A stretch of DNA of 46,592 bases from Massilia sp. YIM B02763 (lineage in GTDB: Bacteria; Pseudomonadota; Gammaproteobacteria; Burkholderiales; Burkholderiaceae_D): the NCBI RefSeq assembly GCF_030412015.1, contig NZ_JASNRD010000030.1, forward strand, positions 1 through 46,592. Direction: 5' to 3'. Positions within the stretch are counted from its first letter, which is position 1. Each line of letters begins with the position of its first letter. Shown here piece after piece: positions 15,557-23,495 of the stretch. The notes below the pieces were generated by a model. That model was not told where the DNA came from and did not search any database. It saw only the letters and a program-made list of their open reading frames with translations. A program made the translations under genes and the position numbers.

Positions 15557-16873
15557 ATGGTCCAACGCATCCCGCAAACGGGAGATCTGGAACCGATCGA
15601 GCGCGCCAGCCGCGACGAACTGCAGGCGCTGCAGCTCGAACGCCTGCAATGGAGCTTGCGGCATGCCTACGACAACGTGCCGCACTACCGCCGCGCCTTC
15701 GACGAAGCCGGCGTGCATCCGGACGACCTGAAGACGCTCGCCGACCTGGCGAAGTTTCCGTTCACGGACAAGAAGACGCTGCGCGACAACTACCCGTTCG
15801 GCCTGTTCGCCGTGCCGCGCGAGCAGGTGGTGCGCGTGCATGCGTCGAGCGGCACGACGGGCAAGCCGACCGTGGTCGGCTACACGCAGCGCGACATCGA
15901 CACCTGGGCGAACGTGGTCGCCCGCTCGATCCGCGCGGCCGGCGGACGGTCCGGCGACATGGTGCACATCGCCTATGGCTACGGCCTGTTCACGGGCGGC
16001 CTCGGGGCCCACTACGGGGCCGAGCGGCTGGGCTGCACGGTCGTGCCCATGTCGGGTGGCCAGACGGAGAAGCAGGTGCAGCTGATCCAGGACTTCAAGC
16101 CCTCGATCATCATGGTCACGCCCTCGTACATGCTGAACATCGTCGAGGAATTCAAGCGCCAGGGCATCGATCCGGCAACGAGCTCGCTGCAGGTCGGCAT
16201 CTTCGGCGCCGAACCCTGGACCGACGCGATGCGCCGCGAGATCGAGGAAACGGCCGGCATCGACGCCGTCGACATCTACGGCCTGTCCGAGGTCATGGGG
16301 CCGGGCGTGGCCAGCGAATGCATCGAGAGCAAGGACGGCCCCGTCATCTGGGAAGACCATTTCTATCCCGAGATCATCGACCCGGACACGGGCGAGGTGC
16401 TGCCGGACGGCGCCGAGGGCGAGCTGGTGTTCACCTCGCTGACCAAGGAAGCGCTGCCGATCGTCCGCTACCGCACGCGCGACCTCACGCGCCTGCTGCC
16501 TCCCACTGCCCGTTCGATGCGCCGCATGGGCCGCATCAACGGCCGCTCCGACGATATGCTGATCATCCGCGGCGTGAACGTCTTCCCCAGCCAGGTCGAG
16601 GAGCAGGTGCTGCAGATGCCGGCGCTGGCGCCGCACTACCAGCTCGTCGTCACGCGAGACGGCCACCTCGACGCGCTCGAAGTGCGCTGCGAGCTGCGCG
16701 AAGGCGACCATGCGGCCGACACGGTCGCGCTGCTGGCGCACGAGCTGCAGCACCGCATCAAGACGTATATCGGCGTGACCACGCGCGTGCAGCTGCTGCC
16801 GGCGCAGGGCATCGAGCGCTCGGCCACGGGCAAGGCGCGCCGCGTGCTCGACCAGCGCCCGCGCGGACAATGA
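15557..16873 (+). CDS. paaK: Phenylacetate-CoA ligase PaaK
   Basis: The 438-residue AMP-forming ligase starts the pathway by converting phenylacetate, ATP and CoA to phenylacetyl-CoA. The ATP-binding P-loop-like motif is HASSGTTGKPTVVGYT at about 95-110. Later motifs are YGLSEVMGPGVASECIES, EGELVFTSLTKEALPIVRYRTRDL and the C-terminal GRSDDMLIIRGVNVFPSQVEE and RSATGKARRVLD, which carries the adenylation Lys. A strong AAGGAGGAG lies just before the ATG. paaY follows 13 bases after its stop. Cytosolic. Confidence 0.97.
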   Translation: MVQRIPQTGDLEPIERASRDELQALQLERLQWSLRHAYDNVPHYRRAFDEAGVHPDDLKTLADLAKFPFTDKKTLRDNYPFGLFAVPREQVVRVHASSGTTGKPTVVGYTQRDIDTWANVVARSIRAAGGRSGDMVHIAYGYGLFTGGLGAHYGAERLGCTVVPMSGGQTEKQVQLIQDFKPSIIMVTPSYMLNIVEEFKRQGIDPATSSLQVGIFGAEPWTDAMRREIEETAGIDAVDIYGLSEVMGPGVASECIESKDGPVIWEDHFYPEIIDPDTGEVLPDGAEGELVFTSLTKEALPIVRYRTRDLTRLLPPTARSMRRMGRINGRSDDMLIIRGVNVFPSQVEEQVLQMPALAPHYQLVVTRDGHLDALEVRCELREGDHAADTVALLAHELQHRIKTYIGVTTRVQLLPAQGIERSATGKARRVLDQRPRGQ

Positions 16874-16886
16874 AGGAGGAGCGTTG

Positions 16887-17480
16887 ATGGCAAGGGTTTA
16901 CGAGATCGACGGCATCCGCCCCGTCGTGCATCCCACGGCCTACGTGCACCCGACGGCCGTGCTGATCGGCGACGTGATCGTCGGGCCGCGTTGCTACGTG
17001 GGCCCGCTGGCATCGCTGCGCGGCGACTTCGGCCGCCTGGTCCTGGAAGAGGGCGCCAACGTGCAGGACACCTGCGTGATGCACGGCTTTCCCGAGGACG
17101 ACACGGTGGTGGAGGCCGACGGCCATATCGGCCACGGCGCCGTGCTGCACGGCTGCCGCGTGGGCCGCAATGCGATGGTCGGCATGAACGCCGTGGTGAT
17201 GGACAAGGCCGTCGTCGGCGCCGAATCCATCGTCGGCGCGGCGGCCTTCGTCAAGGCGGGCATGCAGATCCCGCCGCGCAGCCTGGTGCTGGGCGCGCCG
17301 GCGCGGGTGATGCGCGACGTCACGGAAGAGGAAATCGCCTGGAAGAGCTACGGCACGCGCCAGTACCACGACCTGAACCTGCGCTCGCTCGGGACGATGC
17401 GCGAGGTGGAGGCGTTGACGGAAGAGGAGCCGGATCGCAGGCGGCTGGTGTTCGATGAGCCGCACAGGCCGAAGACGTAA
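16887..17480 (+). CDS. paaY: Hexapeptide-repeat protein PaaY (gamma-carbonic-anhydrase-like thioesterase)
   Basis: The 197-residue protein is built of left-handed beta-helix hexapeptide repeats, for example VHPTAYVHPTAVLIGDVIVG, and carries histidines typical of gamma-carbonic anhydrase-like zinc sites (DTCVMHGFPEDD, GHIGHGAVLHGC). PaaY acts as a thioesterase on side products in the phenylacetate pathway, backing up PaaI. The ATG at 16887 is preceded by AAGGAGGAGCG; a TTG at 16884 is in frame but the ATG is better placed. A family A palindrome begins four bases after the stop. Confidence 0.95.
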   Translation: MARVYEIDGIRPVVHPTAYVHPTAVLIGDVIVGPRCYVGPLASLRGDFGRLVLEEGANVQDTCVMHGFPEDDTVVEADGHIGHGAVLHGCRVGRNAMVGMNAVVMDKAVVGAESIVGAAAFVKAGMQIPPRSLVLGAPARVMRDVTEEEIAWKSYGTRQYHDLNLRSLGTMREVEALTEEEPDRRRLVFDEPHRPKT

Positions 17481-17483
17481 AAA

Positions 17484-17566
17484 ATTGGGCCCCTGCCTGC
17501 GCAGGGGCGACGGTCTTACGGCCGCGTGCCGTTGATACGTCGTCCCTGCGAAGGCAGGGACCCAAT
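17484..17566. repeat. Family A dispersed palindrome between paaY and paaZ
   Basis: Left arm ATTGGGCCCCTGCCTGCGCA continuing to GGGGCGAC (17484-17511) and right arm GTCGTCCCTGCGAAGGCAGG continuing to GACCCAAT (17539-17566) are inverted 28-base repeats with three mismatches. It starts four bases after the paaY stop and ends 26 before the paaZ start. Confidence 0.85.
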
Positions 17567-17592
17567 TTCACAAAGAACAGAGGAGACAACGA

Positions 17593-19644
17593 ATGCACAC
17601 CCCCACCACCCTGCAAAGCCTGATCGCCGGCCGCTGGCTCGGCACCGAGCCGCACCAGCCCCTGCACAGCGCGCTGGACAACCGCCTCGTCTACCACACG
17701 CACGCCGACCGGATCGACTTCGGCGAAGCGCTCGCCTACGCCCGCAAGACCGGCGTCCCTGCGCTGATGAAGCTGGACTTCCAGAAGCGTGCCCAGCGCC
17801 TGAAGGCGCTGGCCCTGTACCTGATGGAACGGAAGGAGGAGCTGTACGAGGTCTCGCACCTGACCGGCGCCACGCGCCCGGACAGCTGGGTCGACGTCGA
17901 GGGCGGCATCGGCACGCTGTTCGCCTATGCCAGCATGGGCGGGCGCGAACTGCCGTCGTCGAACGTGCTGCACGAAGGGCCGGCCATGGCGCTGGGCAAG
18001 CGCGGCGGCTTCGCCGGCACCCACATCCTGGTGCCGCGCGGCGGCGTCGCCGTCCACATCAACGCCTTCAACTTCCCGATCTGGGGCCTGCTGGAGAAGT
18101 TCGCGCCCAGCTTCCTGGCCGCCATGCCCTGCATCGCCAAGCCGGCGACGGCCACCAGCTACCTCACGCACGCCGTCGTGAAGATGATGATGGAATCGAA
18201 GCTGCTGCCGGAAGGCTGCCTGCAGCTCGTCATCGGCGGCACGGGCGACCTGCTGGACCGGCTGGGCGGCTTCGACGCCGTCACGTTCACCGGGTCGGCC
18301 GACACGGCCGCCCGACTGCGCGGCAACCCCAACCTGATCCGCGAATCGGTGCCGTTCACCGCCGAGGCGGATTCGCTGAATGCCGCGATCCTGGCGCCGG
18401 ACGTCACGCCGGACGACGAGGAATTCGACCTGTTCGTCAAGGAAGTGGCGCGCGAGATGACGGGCAAGGCGGGCCAGAAATGCACGGCGATACGCCGCGT
18501 CATCGTGCCGGACCACCTGGCCGACGCCGTCGGCGAACGGCTGCGCGCGCGCCTGGCGAAAATCGTCGTCGGCAATCCGAAGATGGAAGGCGTGCGCATG
18601 GGCGCGCTGGCATCGATGGACCAGCACCGCGACGTCAGCGAACGCGTCGAGCTGCTCGCGCGCGGCAACGAGGTGCTGTTCAGCGCGCGCGACGGCTTCA
18701 ATCCGGTCGGCGAAGGCTGCGGCGACGGCGCCTTCTTCGCGCCCACGCTGCTGTTGTGCCGCAACGCGTCCGTCAACGCGGCCGTGCACGACATCGAGGC
18801 GTTCGGCCCCGTCAGCACCATCATGACCTATGGCGACATCGACGAGGCGCTGGACCTGGCCGCGCGCGGCAAGGGCAGCCTGGTGACGACCCTCGTGACG
18901 AAGGACCCGGCCATCGCCGCGCACGCGGTGCCGGTGGCGGCCGCGTCGCACGGCCGCGTGCACATCCTCGACCGCGAAGCGGCCGTCGACTCGACGGGCC
19001 ACGGCTCGCCGCTGCCCCAGCTCAAGCACGGCGGGCCGGGCCGCGCGGGCGGCGGCGAGGAACTGGGCGGCATCCGCGCCGTCAAGCACTTCCTGCAGCG
19101 CGCCGCCGTGCAGGGTTCGCCCACGATGCTGGCTGCCGTCACCGGGGAATACGTGCGCGGCGCGGCCGTGAAGGAGTCGGACCTCCACCCGTTCCGCCGC
19201 CACTTCGAGGACCTGGAGATCGGCCACTCGCTGCTGACCCATCGCAGGACCGTCAGCGAGGCGGACATCGTCAACTTCGGCGGCATCTCGGGCGACTATT
19301 TCTACATGCACTTCGACGAGATCGCGGCCAAGGACACGCAGTTCGGCCAACGCATCGCCCACGGCTACTTCGTGCTGTCGGCGGCGGCCGGGCTGTTCGT
19401 CTCGCCGGCGCCCGGCCCCGTGCTGGCCAACTACGGCCTGGACAACCTGCGCTTCGTGGCGCCGGTGGCCATCGGCGACACCATCCGCGCGCGCCTGACC
19501 TGCAAGCGCAAGGTCGACCGCAACCGCACGGACGAAGCCGGCCGGGGGCAGGGCGTCGTGGCCTGGGACGTGCAGGTGACGAACCAGCGCGACGAACTGG
19601 TGGCCAGCTACGACATCCTGACCCTGGTGCAGAAGCGCGCCTGA
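17593..19644 (+). CDS. paaZ: Bifunctional oxepin-CoA hydrolase / 3-oxo-5,6-didehydrosuberyl-CoA semialdehyde dehydrogenase PaaZ
   Basis: The 683-residue fusion has an N-terminal NADP-dependent aldehyde dehydrogenase domain (about 1-520) and a C-terminal MaoC-type R-specific hydratase domain (about 540-680). The dehydrogenase active site is visible as E258 in FTAEADSLNAAI and nucleophile C297 in GKAGQKCTAIRR. The hydratase motif is ISGDYFYMHFDEIAA with catalytic D568, followed by GYFVLSAAAGLFV. Both active sites look intact, so it should open the oxepin ring and oxidise the aldehyde without release of the reactive intermediate. The start at 17593 follows GAGGAGACAACG. It is separated from paaY by a palindromic repeat. 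Confidence 0.97.
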   Translation: MHTPTTLQSLIAGRWLGTEPHQPLHSALDNRLVYHTHADRIDFGEALAYARKTGVPALMKLDFQKRAQRLKALALYLMERKEELYEVSHLTGATRPDSWVDVEGGIGTLFAYASMGGRELPSSNVLHEGPAMALGKRGGFAGTHILVPRGGVAVHINAFNFPIWGLLEKFAPSFLAAMPCIAKPATATSYLTHAVVKMMMESKLLPEGCLQLVIGGTGDLLDRLGGFDAVTFTGSADTAARLRGNPNLIRESVPFTAEADSLNAAILAPDVTPDDEEFDLFVKEVAREMTGKAGQKCTAIRRVIVPDHLADAVGERLRARLAKIVVGNPKMEGVRMGALASMDQHRDVSERVELLARGNEVLFSARDGFNPVGEGCGDGAFFAPTLLLCRNASVNAAVHDIEAFGPVSTIMTYGDIDEALDLAARGKGSLVTTLVTKDPAIAAHAVPVAAASHGRVHILDREAAVDSTGHGSPLPQLKHGGPGRAGGGEELGGIRAVKHFLQRAAVQGSPTMLAAVTGEYVRGAAVKESDLHPFRRHFEDLEIGHSLLTHRRTVSEADIVNFGGISGDYFYMHFDEIAAKDTQFGQRIAHGYFVLSAAAGLFVSPAPGPVLANYGLDNLRFVAPVAIGDTIRARLTCKRKVDRNRTDEAGRGQGVVAWDVQVTNQRDELVASYDILTLVQKRA

Positions 19645-19734
19645 GTGCGCCGGAAGGAAGGGGCTGTGCAGCGGGACGGCGAAGCCGGCCCCGTTTGCGC
19701 TATGCTTACGCTCACACCAACAAGGAGCGCCCCC

Positions 19735-20286
19735 ATGTCCAGGCTAGACTTGAGCAGTATCCCCGTGCTGACCGGCACCAGCTATCCCGAACCCTTCGCC
19801 GAGGCCGTCAACGGCCGCAGCCGCCAGGCGCTGGCCGAGGCTGGCGGCCTCACCCAGTTCGGCGCCAACCTGGTCGAACTGCAGCCGGGCGCCGCCTCCG
19901 CGCAGCGCCACTGGCACACGCACGACGACGAATTCGTGATGGTGGTGTCGGGAGAACTGACCCTGGTCACGGACGAAGGGGAAACCCTGATGCGTGCCGG
20001 CGACTGCGCCGCTTTCCCGGCCGGCCGCGCGAACGGCCACCACCTGGTCAACCGCGGCTGGGGCAACGCGCTGTTCCTGGCCGTGGGCCCGAACAGCAAG
20101 GAAAACTGCGCCCACTACCCGGACATCGACCTGGTCTACGACGGCCCCAGCGACAGCTACACGCACAGGGACGGCACCCCGTACCCGCAGCGCGGCAGCG
20201 CCGCCCCGGCCACGCCGTCCGCCGGCGCGCAGCAGCCGCCGGTCGAGGAACACGTGCTCGAACCGCGCGTCTACCGCTCGGAATGA
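19735..20286 (+). CDS. Cupin-domain protein downstream of paaZ
   Basis: The 183-residue protein has one cupin fold. Metal-ligand text RHWHTHDDEFVMVVSGE (cupin motif 1, H-x-H-x-x-E) lies at about 60-76 and the less conserved second cupin motif at about GRANGHHLVNRGWGNALF. The C-terminal third, about 130-183, is Pro/Ala rich and looks disordered. The start at 19735 is chosen because AAGGAG lies just upstream; the in-frame codons before it follow the paaZ stop directly and lack a ribosome site. The 90-base gap makes cotranscription with paaZ likely but unproven. The function is unknown; small cupins near aromatic catabolism genes can be dioxygenases, isomerases or regulators. Confidence 0.75.
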   Translation: MSRLDLSSIPVLTGTSYPEPFAEAVNGRSRQALAEAGGLTQFGANLVELQPGAASAQRHWHTHDDEFVMVVSGELTLVTDEGETLMRAGDCAAFPAGRANGHHLVNRGWGNALFLAVGPNSKENCAHYPDIDLVYDGPSDSYTHRDGTPYPQRGSAAPATPSAGAQQPPVEEHVLEPRVYRSE

Positions 20287-20294
20287 ACCGATGC

Positions 20295-20327
20295 CCGTAG
20301 GGTGGGCACCATGTGTCCACCCTACGG
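20295..20327. repeat. Family B dispersed palindrome between convergent cupin and LysR genes
   Basis: CCGTAGGGTGGGCACC and ATGTGTCCACCCTACGG form an almost perfect 33-base palindrome. It starts nine bases after the cupin stop and overlaps the 3' end of the LysR gene, whose TAG stop (20322-20324) lies inside the palindrome. Confidence 0.85.
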
Positions 20328-21245
20328 CGACAGCGCCATCCCCGCCGGCAAGTGCCGCTGCAGGAATTCGATGCAGACGCGCAGCTTGCCGGACCCCGCC
20401 AGCCGCTGCGGGTACACGGCCCAGACGTTCGCTTCCTGCGTGTACTCGGGCAGCACCTGCACGAGGCGGCCCGCGTCGATCCAGGCTTGCGCGTCCCAGC
20501 GCGAGCGCAGCACGATGCCGGCGCCTTCCACGGCCCAGCGCAGCGCGATCTCGCCATGGTTCGTCGACAAGGGACCGGCCACCTTGACCGTCTCGTCCCC
20601 GTTCTTCCCGCGCAGGCGCCACACGCCCAGCGGGTGGTCGCGCTCCTTGATGGCGAGGCAATCGTGGCCGGCCAGGTCGCGCAAGGCCGCCGGGGTGCCG
20701 CGCCGCGCCAGGTAGGACGGGGCGGCGCACAGAATGCGGTGGTTGGCCATCAGCTTGCGCGCCACCAGGTGCGGAGCGATCTCGTCGCCGATGCGCACGT
20801 CCAGGTCGAAGCCCTCGGCCGCCGTGTCGACCAGGCGGTCGAACACCTCGAAGCGGATCTGCAGGGCGGGATAGCTGGCCGCCAGCCGCGCAATGGCTGG
20901 CGCGACGACGTTGCGGCCGAAGCCGAAGCTGCTGCAGATGCGCAGCCGGCCGCGCGGCTCGCGGCGGCCCGCCGCCACGTCGTCCATCAACTCGTCGATG
21001 CCGTCCAGGATGCCCAGGGCGCGCGCATGGACGCGCTCGCCCTCGTCGGTGACGAGCACGCGGCGCGTCGTGCGCTGGAACAGCTTCACCCCGAGCGCCG
21101 CCTCGAGGATGCCGATGCGCTTGCTGACATAGGCGGGCGACATGCCGATTTCCGCGGCGGCGGCGGCAAAGCCGCCCTTGCGCACGACGACGACGAAGAC
21201 GCGCAGGTCTTCGTTCTCGAGCGGCTGGGGCGCTGGACTGTTCAC
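20322..21245 (-). CDS. LysR-family transcriptional regulator
   Basis: The 307-residue protein has an N-terminal winged helix (about 10-70; FAAAAAEIGMSPAYVSKRIGILEAALGVKLFQRT) and a C-terminal type 2 periplasmic-binding-like effector domain. It is divergent from the tartrate/D-malate-type dehydrogenase gene with a 91-base gap containing a 29-base inverted repeat, so it very probably regulates that gene; the layout resembles DmlR-dmlA. The effector could be tartrate or D-malate but is not shown by the sequence. The last codons, P-stop, are supplied by a family B palindrome. The N-terminus MNSPAPQPLENEDL is a poorly conserved leader, so the start may be one or two codons off. Confidence 0.9.
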   Translation of the reverse strand: MNSPAPQPLENEDLRVFVVVVRKGGFAAAAAEIGMSPAYVSKRIGILEAALGVKLFQRTTRRVLVTDEGERVHARALGILDGIDELMDDVAAGRREPRGRLRICSSFGFGRNVVAPAIARLAASYPALQIRFEVFDRLVDTAAEGFDLDVRIGDEIAPHLVARKLMANHRILCAAPSYLARRGTPAALRDLAGHDCLAIKERDHPLGVWRLRGKNGDETVKVAGPLSTNHGEIALRWAVEGAGIVLRSRWDAQAWIDAGRLVQVLPEYTQEANVWAVYPQRLAGSGKLRVCIEFLQRHLPAGMALSP

Positions 21246-21259
21246 GATCCGTGTTCCTT

Positions 21260-21288
21260 GCGTTTACATATGGCTGGATTATAAACGC
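21260..21288. promoter_or_regulatory. Probable LysR operator in the divergent region
   Basis: GCGTTTA (21260-21266) and TAAACGC (21282-21288) are perfect 7-base arms. Their spacing and AT-rich flanks suit a LysR recognition site. It is 14 bases from the LysR start and 48 from the dehydrogenase start. Confidence 0.55.
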
Positions 21289-21336
21289 GCCGTTTTGCTT
21301 TATTCTGATGGCATCACGCACCGGAAAGGACATCCC

Positions 21337-22425
21337 ATGAAAACCCACAGGATCGCCGTCATCGCCGGCGACGGCATCGGCAAGGAAGTCATGCCGGAAG
21401 GCCTGCGCGCGCTACGCGCCGCCGCCGGGCGCTTCGGCATCGCACTGGAATTCGTCACCTTCGAGTGGGCCAGCTGCGACTGGTACCTGGAACACGGCCA
21501 GATGATGCCGGACGACTGGAAGCAGCAGCTGGCCGGCTGCGAGGCGATCTATTTCGGCGCCGCCGGCTGGCCGGACAAGGTGCCCGACCACATCTCGCTG
21601 TGGGGCTCGCTGCTCAAGTTCCGCCGCGAGTTCGACCAGTACGTGAACCTGCGCCCCGTGCGCCTGATGCCGGGCGTGCCGTGCCCGCTGGCGAACAAGC
21701 GGCCGGGCGACATCGACTTCTACGTCGTGCGCGAGAACACGGAAGGGGAATACTCGGCGGTCGGCGGCAAGATGTTCGAAGGCACCGAGCGCGAATTCGT
21801 GCTGCAGGAATCGGTGTTCACGCGCCACGGCACCGACCGCATCCTGAAGTACGCGTTCGAGCTCGCGCAGCGCCGCCTCAGGAAGCACCTGACGGCCGCC
21901 ACCAAGTCGAACGGCATCGCGATCTCGATGCCCTACTGGGACGAGCGCGTGGCCGTGATGGGCGAACGGTACCGCGACGTCAAATGGGACAAGTACCACG
22001 TCGACATCCTGGCCGCACGCTTCGTGCTGTCGCCGGAGCGCTTCGACGTGGTGGTGGCGTCGAATCTGTTCGGCGACATCCTGTCCGACCTGGGCCCGGC
22101 TTGCACGGGCACGATCGGCATCGCGCCGTCCGCCAACCTGGACCCGGAGCGCCGCTTCCCTTCTCTGTTCGAACCCGTGCACGGCTCGGCGCCGGACATC
22201 TACGGCAAGAACATCGCCAACCCGATCGCCATGATCTGGTCGGGCGCCATGATGCTGGACTTCCTGGGACAGGGCGACGCGCGCTACACGCAGGCGCACG
22301 ATGCGATCGTGCGGGCGATGGAGCGGTGCCTGGTGGAGGGGCCGCGGACGCCGGACATGGGCGGCAGCGCCAGCACGACGGAGGTGGGGGAGGCGGTGGC
22401 GGCGTATTTGGTCGGCGGCACCTGA
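21337..22425 (+). CDS. Tartrate / D-malate dehydrogenase-type isocitrate-dehydrogenase-family enzyme
   Basis: The 362-residue protein belongs to the isocitrate/isopropylmalate dehydrogenase family. Conserved text includes IAVIAGDGIGKEVMPEG at the N-terminus, the substrate-binding arginines in KFRREFDQYVNLRPVRL, VVRENTEGEYS, the Mg-binding Asp region SNLFGDILSDLGPACTGTIG and the C-terminal EPVHGSAPDIYGKNIANP. The combination with LWGSLLKFRREFDQYVNLRP and CPLANKRPGDIDFYVVREN matches tartrate dehydrogenase / decarboxylase (TtuC) and D-malate dehydrogenase (DmlA) better than LeuB. It should oxidise and decarboxylate D-malate or tartrate with NAD. GGAAAGGA lies upstream of the ATG. It is driven divergently from a LysR gene. 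Confidence 0.88.
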   Translation: MKTHRIAVIAGDGIGKEVMPEGLRALRAAAGRFGIALEFVTFEWASCDWYLEHGQMMPDDWKQQLAGCEAIYFGAAGWPDKVPDHISLWGSLLKFRREFDQYVNLRPVRLMPGVPCPLANKRPGDIDFYVVRENTEGEYSAVGGKMFEGTEREFVLQESVFTRHGTDRILKYAFELAQRRLRKHLTAATKSNGIAISMPYWDERVAVMGERYRDVKWDKYHVDILAARFVLSPERFDVVVASNLFGDILSDLGPACTGTIGIAPSANLDPERRFPSLFEPVHGSAPDIYGKNIANPIAMIWSGAMMLDFLGQGDARYTQAHDAIVRAMERCLVEGPRTPDMGGSASTTEVGEAVAAYLVGGT

Positions 22426-22428
22426 TCC

Positions 22429-22551
22429 GTCATTCCCGCGCAGGCGGGAATCCATGCTGAGCAATGGAACCAGCCTACCTCGAATACGCTTCGGCCAATC
22501 AGGAATACGGCTTCGATCACTCAGCATGGGTCCCTGCCTTCGCAGGGACGA
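22429..22551. repeat. Family A dispersed palindrome, long-spacer copy
   Basis: GTCATTCCCGCGCAGGCGGG with AATCCATGCTGAG (22429-22461) pairs with CTCAGCATGGGTCCCTGCC ... CGACGG (22520-22551) around a 58-base spacer. The right half closely matches the other family A arms; the left is more diverged. It fills the convergent gap between the dehydrogenase stop and the HAD stop. Confidence 0.72.
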
Positions 22552-22557
22552 CGGTCT

Positions 22558-23250
22558 TCAGGACGCGGTTCGCTCCAGGCGCAGCAGTCCATCCTGCGTC
22601 CGCACCGCCCGCAACCGCGCATAATCCACCGTCCCGAACGCGTCCGTCTCCACCGGATGCGTGTGCGTCACGGTGATCACGACGCTGTCCATCCCCGCCG
22701 CTTGCGCCGATTGCAGGCCGGCCAGCGTGTCCTCGAACACGAGGCAATCGCCGGCGGCCACGCCCAGCTTTTCCGCGCCCAGCAGGAACGGGTCCGGCGC
22801 CGGCTTGCCGCGCTGGACGTCCTCGGCGGACACCAGCACGTCCGGCAGCGGCAGCCCGGCCGCGGCAATCCTGGCCAGCGCCAGCTTGCGCGGCGCCGAG
22901 GTCACGATGGCCCAGCGTGCGCGCGGCAGGCTGGCCAGGAAGTCGGCGACGCCGGCGATCGCCTCGATGCCGGCCGTGTCCTCGATCTCGGCCGCGGTGA
23001 TGCGCGCCGCTTCCGCCAGCGCGTCGATGCCCGGCAGGTTCTGGGCGCGCACCGTGTCTTCGGTGCGGCGGCCGTGTATCGTCGGCAGGAAGGCGGCGAC
23101 GTCGAGCCCGTGGCCGGCGGCCCAGTTGCCCCAGACGCGCTCGGCGGCCTTGATCGAGGTGAGGATGGTGCCGTCCATATCGAACAGGAAGACGGCGTAG
23201 TCGCGCGCGGGCAAGGTCTTGACACTGGTGCGGATGCTGGTCTGGCTCAT
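22558..23250 (-). CDS. HAD-superfamily phosphatase (phosphoglycolate/sugar phosphatase-like)
   Basis: The 230-residue protein is a haloacid dehalogenase-type phosphatase of the subfamily with an alpha-helical cap. Motif I FLFDMDGTIL carries nucleophile D24 and acid/base D26; motif II is in the region IVTSAPRK; motif III/IV is GKPAPDPFLLGAEKLGV followed by VFEDTLAGLQSAQAAGM. The cap lies at about 32-95. Substrate could be a phosphoglycolate, a sugar phosphate or glycerol phosphate and cannot be chosen. The start at 23250 (MSQTSIRTSVK) is preferred because the 54 in-frame residues before it are Pro/Thr rich and not family-like. No signal peptide. Confidence 0.88.
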   Translation of the reverse strand: MSQTSIRTSVKTLPARDYAVFLFDMDGTILTSIKAAERVWGNWAAGHGLDVAAFLPTIHGRRTEDTVRAQNLPGIDALAEAARITAAEIEDTAGIEAIAGVADFLASLPRARWAIVTSAPRKLALARIAAAGLPLPDVLVSAEDVQRGKPAPDPFLLGAEKLGVAAGDCLVFEDTLAGLQSAQAAGMDSVVITVTHTHPVETDAFGTVDYARLRAVRTQDGLLRLERTAS

Positions 23251-23495
23251 GGTGTTCCGTGGTGGTGCGGGAGGAGGAGTCTCCCGGATGAGCCGGATAG
23301 TGTAGAGCAAAGTGGGGGCGGGTGTCGGAACCTGCCGGTATGTGTGGGTTGTAACAGGTGGTGATGTACCTAAACAACAAAATCGAAAAAAACAATAATG
23401 TTCTGAAAACATTGCAAGGCGATGGAGGAGTAAATCGCTAATATCAAACAGTGTTTCTCTAAAGCATTTCCTTTTTTGCCGCTATCAGGACCTGT
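23251..23495. other. Intergenic region upstream of the large surface protein
   Basis: About 245 bases without a gene, distinctly richer in A and T than the neighbourhood from 23340 on. It probably contains the promoters of both divergent genes; I could not identify -35/-10 pairs with correct spacing. A Shine-Dalgarno-like AGGA (23487-23490) precedes the ATG of the large gene. A short AATGTT/AACATT stem lies near 23400. Confidence 0.5.

Noticed and set aside
17526..20300. 924-codon open frame overlapping paaZ in another phase
   Set aside because: Arg/Gly-rich low-complexity product running through paaZ and the cupin gene; both have clear alternative frames.
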